From Salinivirgaceae bacterium (GTDB taxonomy: Bacteria > Bacteroidota > Bacteroidia > Bacteroidales > SZUA-534), in assembly GCA_017474765.1 (NCBI GenBank), contig JAFVGW010000012.1, forward strand, positions 1 to 64,000: a stretch of DNA of 64,000 nucleotides, given 5' to 3'. Position 1 is the stretch's first letter. Each line of letters opens with the position of its first letter. Positions 36,301 to 45,400 of the stretch are shown piece by piece. The notes beneath the pieces are model-generated. The model saw only the letters and a list, made by a program, of their open reading frames with translations. It ran no database searches and was not told where the DNA came from. Both the position numbers and the translations under genes were made by a program.

Positions 36301-37617
36301 GCTGCTGAAAGCGATCTTACACTCACAGCAGAGTTCGCAATCAACACTTACGAGGTTACTGCTACTGCGGCCAACGGTACGGTTGAGGGTACAGGAACTT
36401 ACAACCACGGCGCAGAGGCAACTCTCACCGCAACAGCTGCTGAAGGCTACAGCTTCGTTAAATGGAGCGACGGCGTAACCGATGCAACGCGCAAGGTGAC
36501 TGTGACAAGCGCTCTGGCATTCACCGCCGAGTTTGCAATCAACTCATACGATGTTACTGCATCGGCCACCAATGGTGCTGTTGAGGGCGCAGGCAAATAC
36601 AACTACGGCGCTGAGGCAACGCTCACCGCAGTGGCCAACAAGGGTTATCACTTTGTAAAATGGAGCGACGATGTTACCACCGAAACCCGCAAGGTAACTG
36701 TGAAAGGCAGCCAGTCGTTCACCGCCGTGTTCGCAGCCAACACTTACACTGTTGCTGTTACTGCTGAAGCCAACGGCACTGTCACTGGCGCAGGAACATA
36801 CGAGTACGGCACAACAGCCACTATCGAGGCTAAAGCTAACGACGGCTTCCGCTTTGTTAAATGGAGTGATGGCGTAAAGACAGCCAAACGCACCGTTGAG
36901 GTTGTCAGCGACACAACACTGACAGCATCGTTCGCTGCCAGAACTTACGAGGTGGCAGCAGAGGCTCGGAATGGCAAGGTTGATGGACTGGGCACTTACA
37001 ATAAGGGTGATGAGGTAACACTCACCGCTACGGCAAATCCAGGCTACCATTTTGTTAAATGGGTCGATGATACAACAGCCACCAACCCACGCACACTGAT
37101 TGTGGCTGGTGACACAACAGTTACCGCTCTGTTCGAGAAAGAGGCTTATGTTGTCAAAGTCAATGAAAGATTAGGTAAAATCATAGCATCTTCAGGTACA
37201 TTGGAGTTTGGCGCAACAATTACACTCACTGCAGTTCCTGATTCTGGCTACCACTTCGTAATGTGGAGCGACAGCGTACTCGACAACCCGCGTACTGTTA
37301 CTCTTACGCTTGAGATGCTGAAGCTGGCAAACGAGAACGGTTTCGAATTCACCGCAATCTTCGAGAAGGATGAGGTTGAAATTGAGCCAGGTACAGCAAT
37401 CGATGAGGCTGCAGCCAACGCAGTCAACATCTTCGCCTTTGGCAATACCATCGTGGTTGAAAACGCTGATTCTGACATCTTCGTCTACAACGCAATGGGC
37501 CGCCTGATTAACCGCACTGCCGCCGAAGCCGATCGCACCGAGATTCAGGTTAGTGGCAATGGTGTTTACATTGTGAAGACAGGCAACACAGCCAAGCGCG
37601 TGATGATTAATGATTGA
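33307..37617 (+). CDS. Large type IX-secreted surface protein with PPC-like and InlB-type repeats
   Basis: The 1436-residue protein has a signal peptide (1-21). Two modules follow, each made of one beta-repeat, an Asp/Glu/Pro-rich linker (about 127-157 and 350-375) and a PPC-like sandwich starting at NPNCVFIP and ending in ETYYISAGF. Then come about 13 further Flg_new/divergent InlB B-type repeats of about 65-75 residues, recognised by a core such as YHFVKWSDG (15 cores in total: FFVQWNDG, YRFVRWSD, YSFVKWSDG and others). Residues from about 1365 form a type IX sorting domain ending in GNTAKRVMIND. An adhesin or surface-structure role is likely. The C-terminus is closely related to the partial protein at 1-290. 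The near-identical repeats invite recombination and length change. Confidence 0.9.
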   Translation: MRKIPLLLCLLAAAFVTLAAQSLLSLSVTVQGDGEVVKYLDGEETEETQFSYGTTIELEAIPAEGSFFVQWNDGSNTSFFKTIDIEADITTCSAEFHKLDTVKTGVNTVLATYASYQYEGAKGGAKDEEDEEEDDLDDDDVDPEEPDDPEELDEPEGGFEGTPNPNCVFIPTEDGTYSFYTVGDADTYGVLFNSDMEGLEFDDDAGDDLNFKFSYYLEADETYYISAGFLDENIVGDIELHIVHIDEVPSTITVSAEGNGHVGILLNGVSTNETVFDYGTKLVLCAKPNTNNFFVQWNEESTDLEYNITVERDSNYVGKFHEIQKVVKGQNTVLATYGKSYTIEGGGVKDSSKEEEDEEEEIEEPEDPEEGEYGIGTPNPNCVFIPEVSGEYDIFTEGDEDTYGVLFDSDMNHLAWNDDFSRGNNFSFTYELSAGETYYISAGFYNKDTVGDITLQIKAPVTIAVTADEEQGSVSGGGTFPYGESVTVVATAVSNEYEFLRWSDGSTSAEYTFIALEDKELEAIFKPVGAKVYTITAEANDDEMGTVTGSSQYFEGETAVLTASPTLHHHFVKWGDDEGENPRNVLVSSDSIFEAKFAIDQHQLTVLAQNGTSSITTPTMFDWGESVEISVSANEHCHFVKWSDGVEQEVRSITILSDTIVTAICEIDTYTVNVELENGTVNGAEAGEYAWNTTLTLEAVAEEHYHFIKWNDDLTTNPREVTITMDTTLYAEFAIDTFNVTMAETVEHGLVNGLGEYVYGAEVSFEAVADEDYKFVRWTGWTASDNTVNPLVFTVEEDVVLEPLFIDANKDLFKVTVNATDGGTVTGGGEYLTGDKAKLTAVADEGYRFVRWSDVNNNAVTREIEVTRDTTITARFSPRSYEVKVIAGTHGTVTGGQDYAYNTRATITAIPDKGYHFVKWNDGDTNAERIFVVTKDEEFTAEFAINNYTIAATAVANGTVEGDGKFDYGAEVTLTATAAAGYHFVKWSNNETANPYKFAAESDLTLTAEFAINTYEVTATAANGTVEGTGTYNHGAEATLTATAAEGYSFVKWSDGVTDATRKVTVTSALAFTAEFAINSYDVTASATNGAVEGAGKYNYGAEATLTAVANKGYHFVKWSDDVTTETRKVTVKGSQSFTAVFAANTYTVAVTAEANGTVTGAGTYEYGTTATIEAKANDGFRFVKWSDGVKTAKRTVEVVSDTTLTASFAARTYEVAAEARNGKVDGLGTYNKGDEVTLTATANPGYHFVKWVDDTTATNPRTLIVAGDTTVTALFEKEAYVVKVNERLGKIIASSGTLEFGATITLTAVPDSGYHFVMWSDSVLDNPRTVTLTLEMLKLANENGFEFTAIFEKDEVEIEPGTAIDEAAANAVNIFAFGNTIVVENADSDIFVYNAMGRLINRTAAEADRTEIQVSGNGVYIVKTGNTAKRVMIND

Positions 37618-37687
37618 TGGTGAATCGGATAATTGTTGAACCCGTCAATCCGTTGTCCGGTTCAGCAACCGAAACCAGATAAAAACG

Positions 37688-37722
37688 AAAGGGGTGGAAG
37701 TTTTTCCGCCCCTTTGTTTTTT
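37688..37722 (+). terminator. Terminator after the InlB-repeat gene
   Basis: AAAGGGGTGGAA pairs with TTCCGCCCCTTT and is followed by GTTTTTTG. Confidence 0.88.
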
Positions 37723-37745
37723 GTTGTTCCTCCTTTTTTACGCAC

Positions 37746-37776
37746 AAAAAAAGGGAACCCGAAGATTTCCCTTTTA
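37746..37776 (-). terminator. Terminator of the secreted nitroreductase gene
   Basis: On the minus strand AAAAGGGAAA and TTCCCTTTTTTT enclose an eight-base loop, with a T-run directly after. Confidence 0.85.
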
Positions 37777-37804
37777 ATTGTTTCCAGGCAAAACTGCCAG
37801 AGTC

Positions 37805-38446
37805 TTACTTCTTCTCGAATCCCACAGGATTATTCATTATCGGGAGTTGCTTGTCGCCGAGTCCCAGCAAAGCCTTGAGACCTTCAGTGTCGTGTGTTGC
37901 GCGCGGCACGGTGGCAAGCCCCACCGACTGGCAGTAGAGATTGATGTTCTCGCTGACAATGCCTGCATCAACACAGCCCATCATCTGGGCGTGGCTGTCC
38001 TGGCTACCGAATTTCTCAAAATCGATAACCATCAGCAGCGAAACGGGGCAGTCCATCACAAAATCCTGCTTGAACTGCTTGCCGCCTGCAATCAGTGAGC
38101 GGTGGTCGCCATCGGCCTTCTTCACAAGTTTGTTGTCCTTTGCAACGTACTCAAAGGCGCCGTTTGGGGTGAAGACGAAAAGGCGAATTTCCTGCTTGTT
38201 CATCGCTGTCGGGGCGGTGATGTGCTGAGCGTCGCGCGACTGTCCGCAGGCAGCCCAGCACAGATTGCTCAACTGCTGGTTGGTCAGTTCCTTATTGGTG
38301 AAACTGCGAACCGAGTGGCGTGTTTTCAAGGCTTCGATGGTCGAAGTTGATGGTTGCGAGAAATCGGGAGCTGGCAGATTGATGTCCTGCGCGTTGGTCA
38401 CCGCCACGGCTGCCACCGATGCGATTGAAAGAAGAATCTTCTTCAT
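37805..38446 (-). CDS. Secreted nitroreductase-family (SagB-type) protein
   Basis: The 213-residue product belongs to the FMN-dependent nitroreductase fold (RHSVRSFTNKELTNQQLSNLCWAACG at the N-terminus, DAGIVSENINLYCQSVGLATVPRA in the middle and LPIMNNPVGFEKK at the C-terminus). It carries a signal peptide (MKKILLSIASVAAVAVTNAQ), so it is probably periplasmic or secreted. Exported SagB-like nitroreductases are known in Bacteroidota, but their substrates are not. It is monocistronic with its own terminator and divergent from the BRO-N/Fic gene. Confidence 0.88.
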   Translation of the reverse strand: MKKILLSIASVAAVAVTNAQDINLPAPDFSQPSTSTIEALKTRHSVRSFTNKELTNQQLSNLCWAACGQSRDAQHITAPTAMNKQEIRLFVFTPNGAFEYVAKDNKLVKKADGDHRSLIAGGKQFKQDFVMDCPVSLLMVIDFEKFGSQDSHAQMMGCVDAGIVSENINLYCQSVGLATVPRATHDTEGLKALLGLGDKQLPIMNNPVGFEKK

Positions 38447-38611
38447 AGTTGTAGTGATTTAATTATTAACGAGTTTCAAAAATATTCTTTTCCCCATTAA
38501 ATTGGTATGCTTATTAAAATAAATAGACCAATCTTTCTTTTATCTCTTTAAGATTTCTGTTTATCACGATGTGGAACGGCGAAGATTTCCCCGATTGGCC
38601 GCCCCGAAGGA

Positions 38612-38642
38612 TTGAGAAAGTGAATTATAATTAGTATTTTTG
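38612..38642 (+). promoter_or_regulatory. Promoter of the BRO-N/Fic gene
   Basis: TTG (38612-38614), 20 bases, then TATTTTTG (38635-38642). The box ends eight bases before the ATG, so the transcript would be almost leaderless. Confidence 0.65.
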
Positions 38643-38650
38643 ATACCAAT

Positions 38651-39550
38651 ATGACTAATAAACTATCCATACGATTTTTCAAGGACCGCGAAGTTCGTGC
38701 CATTTGGAACGACGATGAAAGCAAGTGGTATTTCTCTGTGCTTGACATTATTGGCGCCATCAACGAGCAAGACGATTATCAAAAGAACCGTAATTATTGG
38801 AAGTATCTGAAAACGAAAATCCGAAAAGAATCGAGCGAGTTGGTTAGTGGCGCTAACCAACTGAATGGTGCCATCAATCGGATGAAACTCAAGGCGGCTG
38901 ACGGAAAATCATATCTGACTGATGTCGTTGACCAGGCAGGCGTTGAGTTGTTGGCAAAAAAAATCCCCAACAACCGTGCAAACGAGTTTCTCGATTGGTT
39001 TACCTATAGCGACAACTCAATCGACGGTCAGAGCCGCAAGAAAGCCTATTCGCTGTGGGAGAGCAATCTGATTGCAGAAAACGAAGTCGGTACAGTAAAA
39101 GCACTGCAAAAAATCCACGCCTTTTTATTTGGCGGTTTGTATGATTTTGCTGGCAAAATACGCACAAAGACAATCTCGAAAGGCGGAACCTTGTTCTGCC
39201 GCGCCGAGTATCTGCCACAGAATCTGGAAATTATTGAGCAAATGCCGCAAACCACTTTCGACGAGATTGTGGACAAGTATGTGGAAATGAATATGGCCCA
39301 CCCTTTTATGGAAGGCAACGGCCGCAGCACACGAATCTGGCTTGACATTATCTTCAAACAATCTCTGAAACAATGCGTTGACTGGAGCAAAATCGACAAG
39401 AAAGCCTACCTGAACGCTATGCACGCCAGCACAACCGACTCAAAGCCAATCAAATCCCTACTAAAACAAGCCCTTACCGACCAAATTACTGACCGTGAAT
39501 TGTTTATGAAGGGAATTGATTATTCTTATTATTATGAGCAGACGGAATAA
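38651..39550 (+). CDS. BRO-N domain/Fic domain fusion protein
   Basis: The 299-residue protein starts with a BRO-N-like (phage antirepressor type) domain of about 95 residues (IRFFKDREVRAIWNDDESKWYFSVLDIIGAI, NYWKYLKTKI, LTDVVDQAGVELLAKKI). A Fic domain follows, with the complete catalytic motif HPFMEGNGRSTR at about 217-228 and a preceding flap region (GGTLFCRAEYL). Fic enzymes transfer AMP or related groups from nucleotides to protein hydroxyls. No inhibitory (S/T)xxxE(G/N) helix is obvious before the catalytic motif, and no antitoxin gene is adjacent, so control may lie in the BRO-N part. Phage or toxin origin is likely. Confidence 0.9.
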   Translation: MTNKLSIRFFKDREVRAIWNDDESKWYFSVLDIIGAINEQDDYQKNRNYWKYLKTKIRKESSELVSGANQLNGAINRMKLKAADGKSYLTDVVDQAGVELLAKKIPNNRANEFLDWFTYSDNSIDGQSRKKAYSLWESNLIAENEVGTVKALQKIHAFLFGGLYDFAGKIRTKTISKGGTLFCRAEYLPQNLEIIEQMPQTTFDEIVDKYVEMNMAHPFMEGNGRSTRIWLDIIFKQSLKQCVDWSKIDKKAYLNAMHASTTDSKPIKSLLKQALTDQITDRELFMKGIDYSYYYEQTE

Positions 39551-39572
39551 GAATGTGATTATGAACAAGATT

Positions 39573-39599
39573 CAGTTATCGAGTTTTTCTCGATAACTG
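39573..39599 (+). other. Perfect 11-bp hairpin downstream of the Fic gene
   Basis: CAGTTATCGAG and CTCGATAACTG are separated by five Ts. No T-run follows, so it is a weak terminator candidate. The rest of 39551-39770 shows no supported gene. Confidence 0.55.
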
Positions 39600-39770
39600 C
39601 CGCTGACAGCAAAAACTACAGCATCACACATTAAGCCAAGTGGAAAAGGATTTTCTTGACAATATCAAGTCGTTGCCAACCAAGTAACTATGTCAGTGTG
39701 CTACGGTTGAAGAATTTCTGTGGGAAATCAGTGTTTTCTGTGTCATCTGTGCGAAAAAATGACAATCAAA

Positions 39771-39805
39771 AAAAGCGGAATCCCATTTCTGGGAATTCCG
39801 CTTTA
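39771..39805. terminator. Terminator between Fic and nfnB
   Basis: AAAGCGGAATCCCA pairs with TGGGAATTCCGCTTT (one bulge). The seven As before it give a T-run for minus-strand transcripts ending after nfnB. Confidence 0.75.
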
Positions 39806-39849
39806 TCATAATCAGTCAATTTAGGCTCTCAACTCCTAAATCCTAACTC

Positions 39850-41319
39850 CTACTTTTTAAGGTACTCATCCATATTGGCTGCAGCCTTGCGGCCGTCGCC
39901 CATTGCAAGGATAACGGTTGCACCGCCGCGAACAATGTCGCCGCCTGCAAACACGTCCTTCACAGCCGACTGCATTGTCTCCTCACCGACAACGATTGTG
40001 CCCTTCTTCGAGATTTCCAGACCTTTGAAGTTGGTCGGAATAATCGGGTTTGGCGATACGCCAATGGCCACAATCACAAGGTCGGCGGGAATGGTTTCGG
40101 TTTTGCCCTCAACTGGCACTGGCGAACGGCGTCCCGAAGCATCGGGCTCACCCAACTCCATAACCTGCAGAACGGCTTCTTTCACGCGGCCGTTCTCGTC
40201 GCCGTGATACTCAAGCGGATTGTGCAGCACGTGGAAGTCGATACCCTCCTCCATTGCGTGGTGAACTTCCTCGGCACGGGCTGGCAGTTCGTCCAAGCCA
40301 CGACGGTAAACCAAAGTAACGGTCTCGGCGCCCATACGTTTGGCGGTGCGGGCAGAGTCCATTGCGGTGTTGCCGCCGCCGCACACAACCACGTTCTTGC
40401 CTTTCAGCACGGGGGTGTCGAAGCCTTGTCCGCGGCCTGCGCCCATAAGGTTGATACGGGTCAGATACTCGTTCGACGACATCACGCCGATAAGGTTCTC
40501 GCCTGGAATATTCATAAAGCGCGGCAGACCTGCACCCGAGCCAACGAAAATGCCGTCGAAGCCCATCTCGTGCAGTTGCTCGTAACTGATTGTCTTTCCG
40601 ACGATTGTGTTCGGTTGGAAATCAACGCCCATCTCGCGCAGAGTGTTGATTTCGGCATCAACCACGCTGTTTGGCAGACGGAACTCGGGAATGCCGTATT
40701 TCAGCACGCCGCCAATCTCGTGAAGTGCCTCAAACACTGTCACATCGTAGCCCAACTTAATCATATCGGCGGCAAAAGCCAAAGCCGACGGACCTGAACC
40801 AACGGTGCAGACCTTCTTGCCGTTTTTCGGGGCGCACTTCGGGGCTTTCATCTTGCCCGACTCACGCTCGTAGTCGGCGGCGAAGCGTTCCAAATAGCCA
40901 ATAGCCACTGGTTTCTGCTTCATTTTCAGTTTTATACAGTTGCCTTCGCACTGTTTTTCCTGCGGGCAGACACGTCCGCAGACGGCAGGCAGACTCGACG
41001 TCAGTTTGATTGTGGCAATGGCGCCCTCAAAATCCTCGTTTTCAATCTGTTTAACGAAAGTCGGGATATTGATTCCAACTGGGCAGCCCTTCATACACGA
41101 CGGGTCGGCGCAGTCAAGGCAGCGTCGCGCTTCGGCCACAGCCATCTCTTTTGTCAGGCCCTGCTGAACCTCTTCGGTGAAGGTTGTCACACGGTATTCG
41201 GGTGTCAGTTCGGGCATTTTCACGCGTTCGAGAGCGCCGCGGTCTTTGGGGCTCATCTTCTTGCGCAACTCATCACGCCACGGCTCGTTGCGCAGAGCCA
41301 ATATTTCTTCTTTTGTCAT
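39850..41319 (-). CDS. nfnB: NADH-dependent ferredoxin:NADP+ oxidoreductase subunit B / glutamate synthase small-chain family
   Basis: The 489-residue flavoprotein has an N-terminal 2x[4Fe-4S] domain (CLDCADPSCMKGCPVG and CGRVCPQEKQCEGNC), an FAD-binding motif (VGSGPSALAFAADMI) and an NADPH-binding motif (VVCGGGNTAMDSARTA). It is homologous to GltD, but its position eight bases after an NfnA-type gene and the absence of gltB indicate NfnB of the electron-bifurcating transhydrogenase, which couples NADH and ferredoxin to NADPH. Many genomes label it glutamate synthase small chain. Confidence 0.9.
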   Translation of the reverse strand: MTKEEILALRNEPWRDELRKKMSPKDRGALERVKMPELTPEYRVTTFTEEVQQGLTKEMAVAEARRCLDCADPSCMKGCPVGINIPTFVKQIENEDFEGAIATIKLTSSLPAVCGRVCPQEKQCEGNCIKLKMKQKPVAIGYLERFAADYERESGKMKAPKCAPKNGKKVCTVGSGPSALAFAADMIKLGYDVTVFEALHEIGGVLKYGIPEFRLPNSVVDAEINTLREMGVDFQPNTIVGKTISYEQLHEMGFDGIFVGSGAGLPRFMNIPGENLIGVMSSNEYLTRINLMGAGRGQGFDTPVLKGKNVVVCGGGNTAMDSARTAKRMGAETVTLVYRRGLDELPARAEEVHHAMEEGIDFHVLHNPLEYHGDENGRVKEAVLQVMELGEPDASGRRSPVPVEGKTETIPADLVIVAIGVSPNPIIPTNFKGLEISKKGTIVVGEETMQSAVKDVFAGGDIVRGGATVILAMGDGRKAAANMDEYLKK

Positions 41320-41327
41320 AGTCGTAA

Positions 41328-42146
41328 TTATTTAGTGAATTCTGCAAGCGCTGCGGTCTCTTCGGCCTTGTAGGCGCGCATACGTGTCATAACCTCGTCG
41401 AAATCAATCTTGTGGGCATCGAACTCGGGACCGTCGACGCAGACGAACCGTGTCTTGCCATCGACCGTCACGCGGCAGGCGCCGCACATTCCTGTGCCGT
41501 CAACCATAATGGTGTTCAGGCTGGCAACGGTCGGAATCTCGTATTTCTTGGTTGTCAGCGAAGCGAATTTCATCATAATGGTCGGACCAATGACTATCGC
41601 CTTGTCAATCTTTTCTTTAGCGATTGCTTTTTCCATACCAACGGTGACGTTACCTTGCTCGCCGTATGAGCCGTCGTCGGTCATAATTATCACTTCGTCA
41701 GACCATTTACGCATCTGGTCCTCAAGAATGATAAGGTCTTTCGAACGGGCGGCAAGAATGGAAATCACGCGGTTTCCTGCCTTCTTCATTGCCTCAACAA
41801 TAGGCAGAAGCGGTGCCACACCAACGCCACCGCCGCAAGCGAGCACGGTTCCGAAGTTCTCGATTTCGGTGGCGCGGCCGAGCGGTCCGACAAGGTCGGT
41901 CACGTAGTCGCCGACGTTCAGGTCGGTGAGCTTGCGCGACGACACGCCAATGCGCTGCACAACCAAATCGATAGTGCCTTTTTCGATATTGGCGTCGCTG
42001 ATAGTGAGCGGGATACGCTCGCCTTTGTCGCCAATTTTAACTATCACAAAATTGCCCGCCTTGCGCGATTTGGCAATCAGGGGGGCCTCAATCTCGAGCC
42101 TTACTACATTTTCAGAGAAGTACTCTTTTGCAACAATCTTGTTCAC
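41328..42146 (-). CDS. nfnA: NADH-dependent ferredoxin:NADP+ oxidoreductase subunit A
   Basis: The 272-residue protein has the ferredoxin-reductase-like FAD domain (IPLTISD), a nucleotide-binding domain (LACGGGVGVAPLLPI) and a C-terminal [2Fe-2S] site (GTGMCGACRV, then FVCVDGPEFD), as in NfnA and in the PyrK-like sulfide dehydrogenase subunit. The start is a GTG at 42146: the N-terminus NKIVAKEYFSENVVRL is the usual one and no ATG fits. A -7 box, TACATTTG, lies at 42216-42223 on the minus strand. It forms an operon with nfnB. Confidence 0.9.
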   Translation of the reverse strand: MNKIVAKEYFSENVVRLEIEAPLIAKSRKAGNFVIVKIGDKGERIPLTISDANIEKGTIDLVVQRIGVSSRKLTDLNVGDYVTDLVGPLGRATEIENFGTVLACGGGVGVAPLLPIVEAMKKAGNRVISILAARSKDLIILEDQMRKWSDEVIIMTDDGSYGEQGNVTVGMEKAIAKEKIDKAIVIGPTIMMKFASLTTKKYEIPTVASLNTIMVDGTGMCGACRVTVDGKTRFVCVDGPEFDAHKIDFDEVMTRMRAYKAEETAALAEFTK

Positions 42147-42432
42147 TTAAAAATGCTTTTTATTGATTATCATCAATTTGCCGATAAACGGCGTTGCTTA
42201 TTACACAAAAGTGGGCAAATGTATTAAACAAATTCGATTCGCGCGGCGCAAAAGCCGACGGGGCGTTCCCTTTAGCGGTCGGCGGTGCGGCTTTCTTGTT
42301 GTGTTTCAAAGCGAAACGCGGGTGTTAAGTAATTTGCGTAAAATAATCGAAGGCGCACAACTTATTAAAAAATAAAACGGCCATTTTTTGGAACACACAA
42401 TTATATTTGTAGTTCGACAAAAAACATTTGCT
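42147..42432. promoter_or_regulatory. Divergent promoter region between nfnA and the AsmA-like gene
   Basis: TACATTTG (42223-42216, minus) serves nfnA and TATATTTG (42402-42409, plus) serves the AsmA-like gene, 23 bases before its ATG. No further gene is supported in between. Confidence 0.6.
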
Positions 42433-45400
42433 ATGGACGAGAACAACAAGTCGGCCGCAGGAAAGGCTGACGAGAAAGCCGTTGAGGCTCAGACCACTGC
42501 TGACAACGCGACTGGCACCGACAGCGAGTCGGCCACATCAAAGAAAAAGGAACGCAAATCGGTTCCTAAAGTGCTGGTTGGGTGCTTTTTATGGCTCGTC
42601 GGGATTGTTTTGCTGGTTGTGGTGGGGCTTGTGCTTGTTGCCGAATTTGCCCATGACAAGGTGGTGAAAATGGCCTTGCCGTCGGTGCAGAACATCCTTA
42701 ACGCGCCCGTCGATATTGAGCAGACGTCGCTTTCGTTCATCCGCTCGTTCCCATACGCAACGCTCGAACTCAACGGCGTTTACCTCGGTTCGGTATTCAA
42801 AACCAACACCAAAGCCGACTCGCTTGTCTATGTCGAAAAGGTTTATGTGTCGCTCAAAACCGAGCCTCTGAAAAACGGCAAGATTGAGATAACTGAAGTG
42901 GAGTTCAAGGGCGCCACAATCAAGTATCTTGTTGATAAAGAGGGCGCTACAAGTTATGATTTTCTGATGTCGACCGACACCACGCCAAAGGTTACCGACA
43001 CATCGTCGATGGGCCTTGTTATAGACCTTGAAAAGTTGACAATCAGCGATATAACTCTGATTTACGACGACCGCAAACTTGGTGCCCACGCCAAAGCCTA
43101 CATCCCGAAGATTACGGCGAAAGGTGCGCTGTCCGACAGTCTGATTCAGGCGCAAATAAAAGGAAGCGTGCAAGTTACCGAGGTTGATTACGACTCAACC
43201 AACGCCAACCAACTGCAGATGGCCGAACTGAAAATCGATGTCGATTATGTGGGTGAGGACATCACCGTCAACGATGTGTCGCTCTCGCTCGACGACATTA
43301 TAATAGCCATCAGCGGCTCGGCGAAGATAACCGACAGCATCTACACCAACGTTCATGCCACCTGCGACAATGTTGACCTTTCCGATGTCATTAAATATGC
43401 GCCCGACGGCCTGCTCGACGAGTTTGGGGTGAAGAAGGTTGAGGGCAAGTTGCATTTTAGCGCCGATGTCAGCGGAAACATCAGTGACACAACTCGTTAT
43501 CCGCACGTCGACGCCAATCTGGGATTCGACAAAGGCTTGGTTCTGATGGATGGTTATCCGCAGGTGAAAAACATTGGCATTGATGTTGACCTCACCACTG
43601 GCAAGCGCGACAATGACGCCACTATCGGTCTGAATCTGAAAGGTTTGCACTTCGATACCGACAAGAGTTCGGGAACTATAAAACTCACGGCTTCGAACAT
43701 CAACCGCCCGCGCTACAACCTGAACGCCAATTTCCATGTCGATATGAGCGAGGTTGCACCATTCATTCCTGACAGCCTCGGAATCAGCAAATTAACAGGC
43801 TCCGTCGATGTCGGTGCCAACACAACAGGCGTCTATACTGGCAATGTTGACAACACTTTCATTGAGAAGGCTTTGCACAACACGTCAATCGTGGTGGGGC
43901 TCAACAAGTTATGCGTGGCAATGGACAGCGTGATTGCCGTCGATACGCTGAACATGAATATGGTATTCAAAAATTACGGCATAACCATCAATAATACAAA
44001 CCTGAAGTTGCCCGACTATGGTATCTCGCTGGACGACTTCGGATTAGACGCAAAAATTGACGGCAGCATTTTCAATCTGAGCAAGACCACAGTTGATGTC
44101 AACAATCTGCACATCGGAATTGCTGATAGCAAGGTTGACATGACCGCAAAGGTGAGCAACCTTGAAATGCCAACCTACGAGGCCAGCGTTGGTATCGACC
44201 TCAAACTCAACGATTTCATAAACATGCTGCCCGACAGTCTTGCTTACTCGCTCGATGGCGGTGTGGCGGTCAATGTCAATTCGCACGGAACGGTCAATCT
44301 CGACTCCATCAGCACGCAGATGTACGACCTGATAATCAACAACACAGATGTCGGCGTCAGCCTTAACAGAATCGGTGCCGAAATGTACGACTCGATTGCC
44401 TCGTTCAGCGGCTTGGTCGGCAAAATCAAAATCGCCAACGACACAGTCTGTGTTGACAGCGTGAGCGTTGACTGGAAAGGGCTCACTTTGCACGTTGATT
44501 CAACTGTGGTTGAGAATGTTATGAAGATTTTTCTGCTCGAGCAGAACGCCAATAAACTGAAGGTTTTGACAAAAGTCTCGCTCGATGAGTTCGATTACGA
44601 CTGGATTGAGAAAAATTTCCCGTCGAACGACTCAACCGCACAAGCCGAGGCTGAACCAGAAATTGAGCCAGAGCCGATTGCCGATGTCACAACCGACTCG
44701 CTTCCGCAGCCCGATTCGGTGGTTGCCGTTGACACCGCTCCGTACAGTTTCCTGGCGCTCGGCTACCCAGTCGAGGTGAAGGGAATGTTCAAACTCGGGC
44801 ATCTGCAATATGGCAAATCGTCGATTGACACCGTATCAGCCAAATTCCTGCTGAACGACACGGTGGCAGTGGTTGAAAATCTGCGGCTTGGAGCCTTCAA
44901 GGGATCCATGAACGCCTCGGCGCGCGTCAAGTTCAAGAACGATTCGCTCATGAATATTTGGTTCCGCACCCACATCGACAAGATGGACTTGAAGCAATTG
45001 CTTGTTGAGTTCGACAACTTCGACCAAACCGACGTCACATCGGAAAACCTGAGCGGCCTGATGACCACCGACCTCGACGGCTATCTTGAAATGGTGAATG
45101 GCGACAGCGTATATTTTGATATGGTGCCAATCAAGGTGCTTGGCCGTTTGAAACTTGAAGAAGGCGCCATTGTGAATTTGGACATGTTGAAGAAACTTGA
45201 TAAGGTTACAGGCATGAACGAATTGGACAACATTCAGTTCCAGACACTTGAAACGAGCCTGTTTGTCCGTCACGGCTCGCTGTTCCTGCCGCAGACCGAC
45301 ATAAAGACAACAGCCATGAACATGTCAGTTTTTGCAATGCAGGGAATGGCCAACAATAATTTCGAGTATCATCTCAAAATTTTCCCAGGCGAGATATTGT

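Noticed and set aside
38550-38640. Minus-strand frame reading NPSGRPIGEIFAVPHRDK upstream of the Fic gene
   Set aside because: Too short, overlaps the promoter and start of the Fic gene, and no start or domain supports it.
39630-39690. Possible gene remnant reading VEKDFLDNIKSLPTK before a stop
   Set aside because: Only a short protein-like stretch with stops upstream; no family recognised and not enough to call a pseudogene.
42163-42375. 70-codon frame between nfnA and the AsmA-like gene
   Set aside because: Arg/Lys-rich translation without domain or signal, lying in a divergent promoter region.
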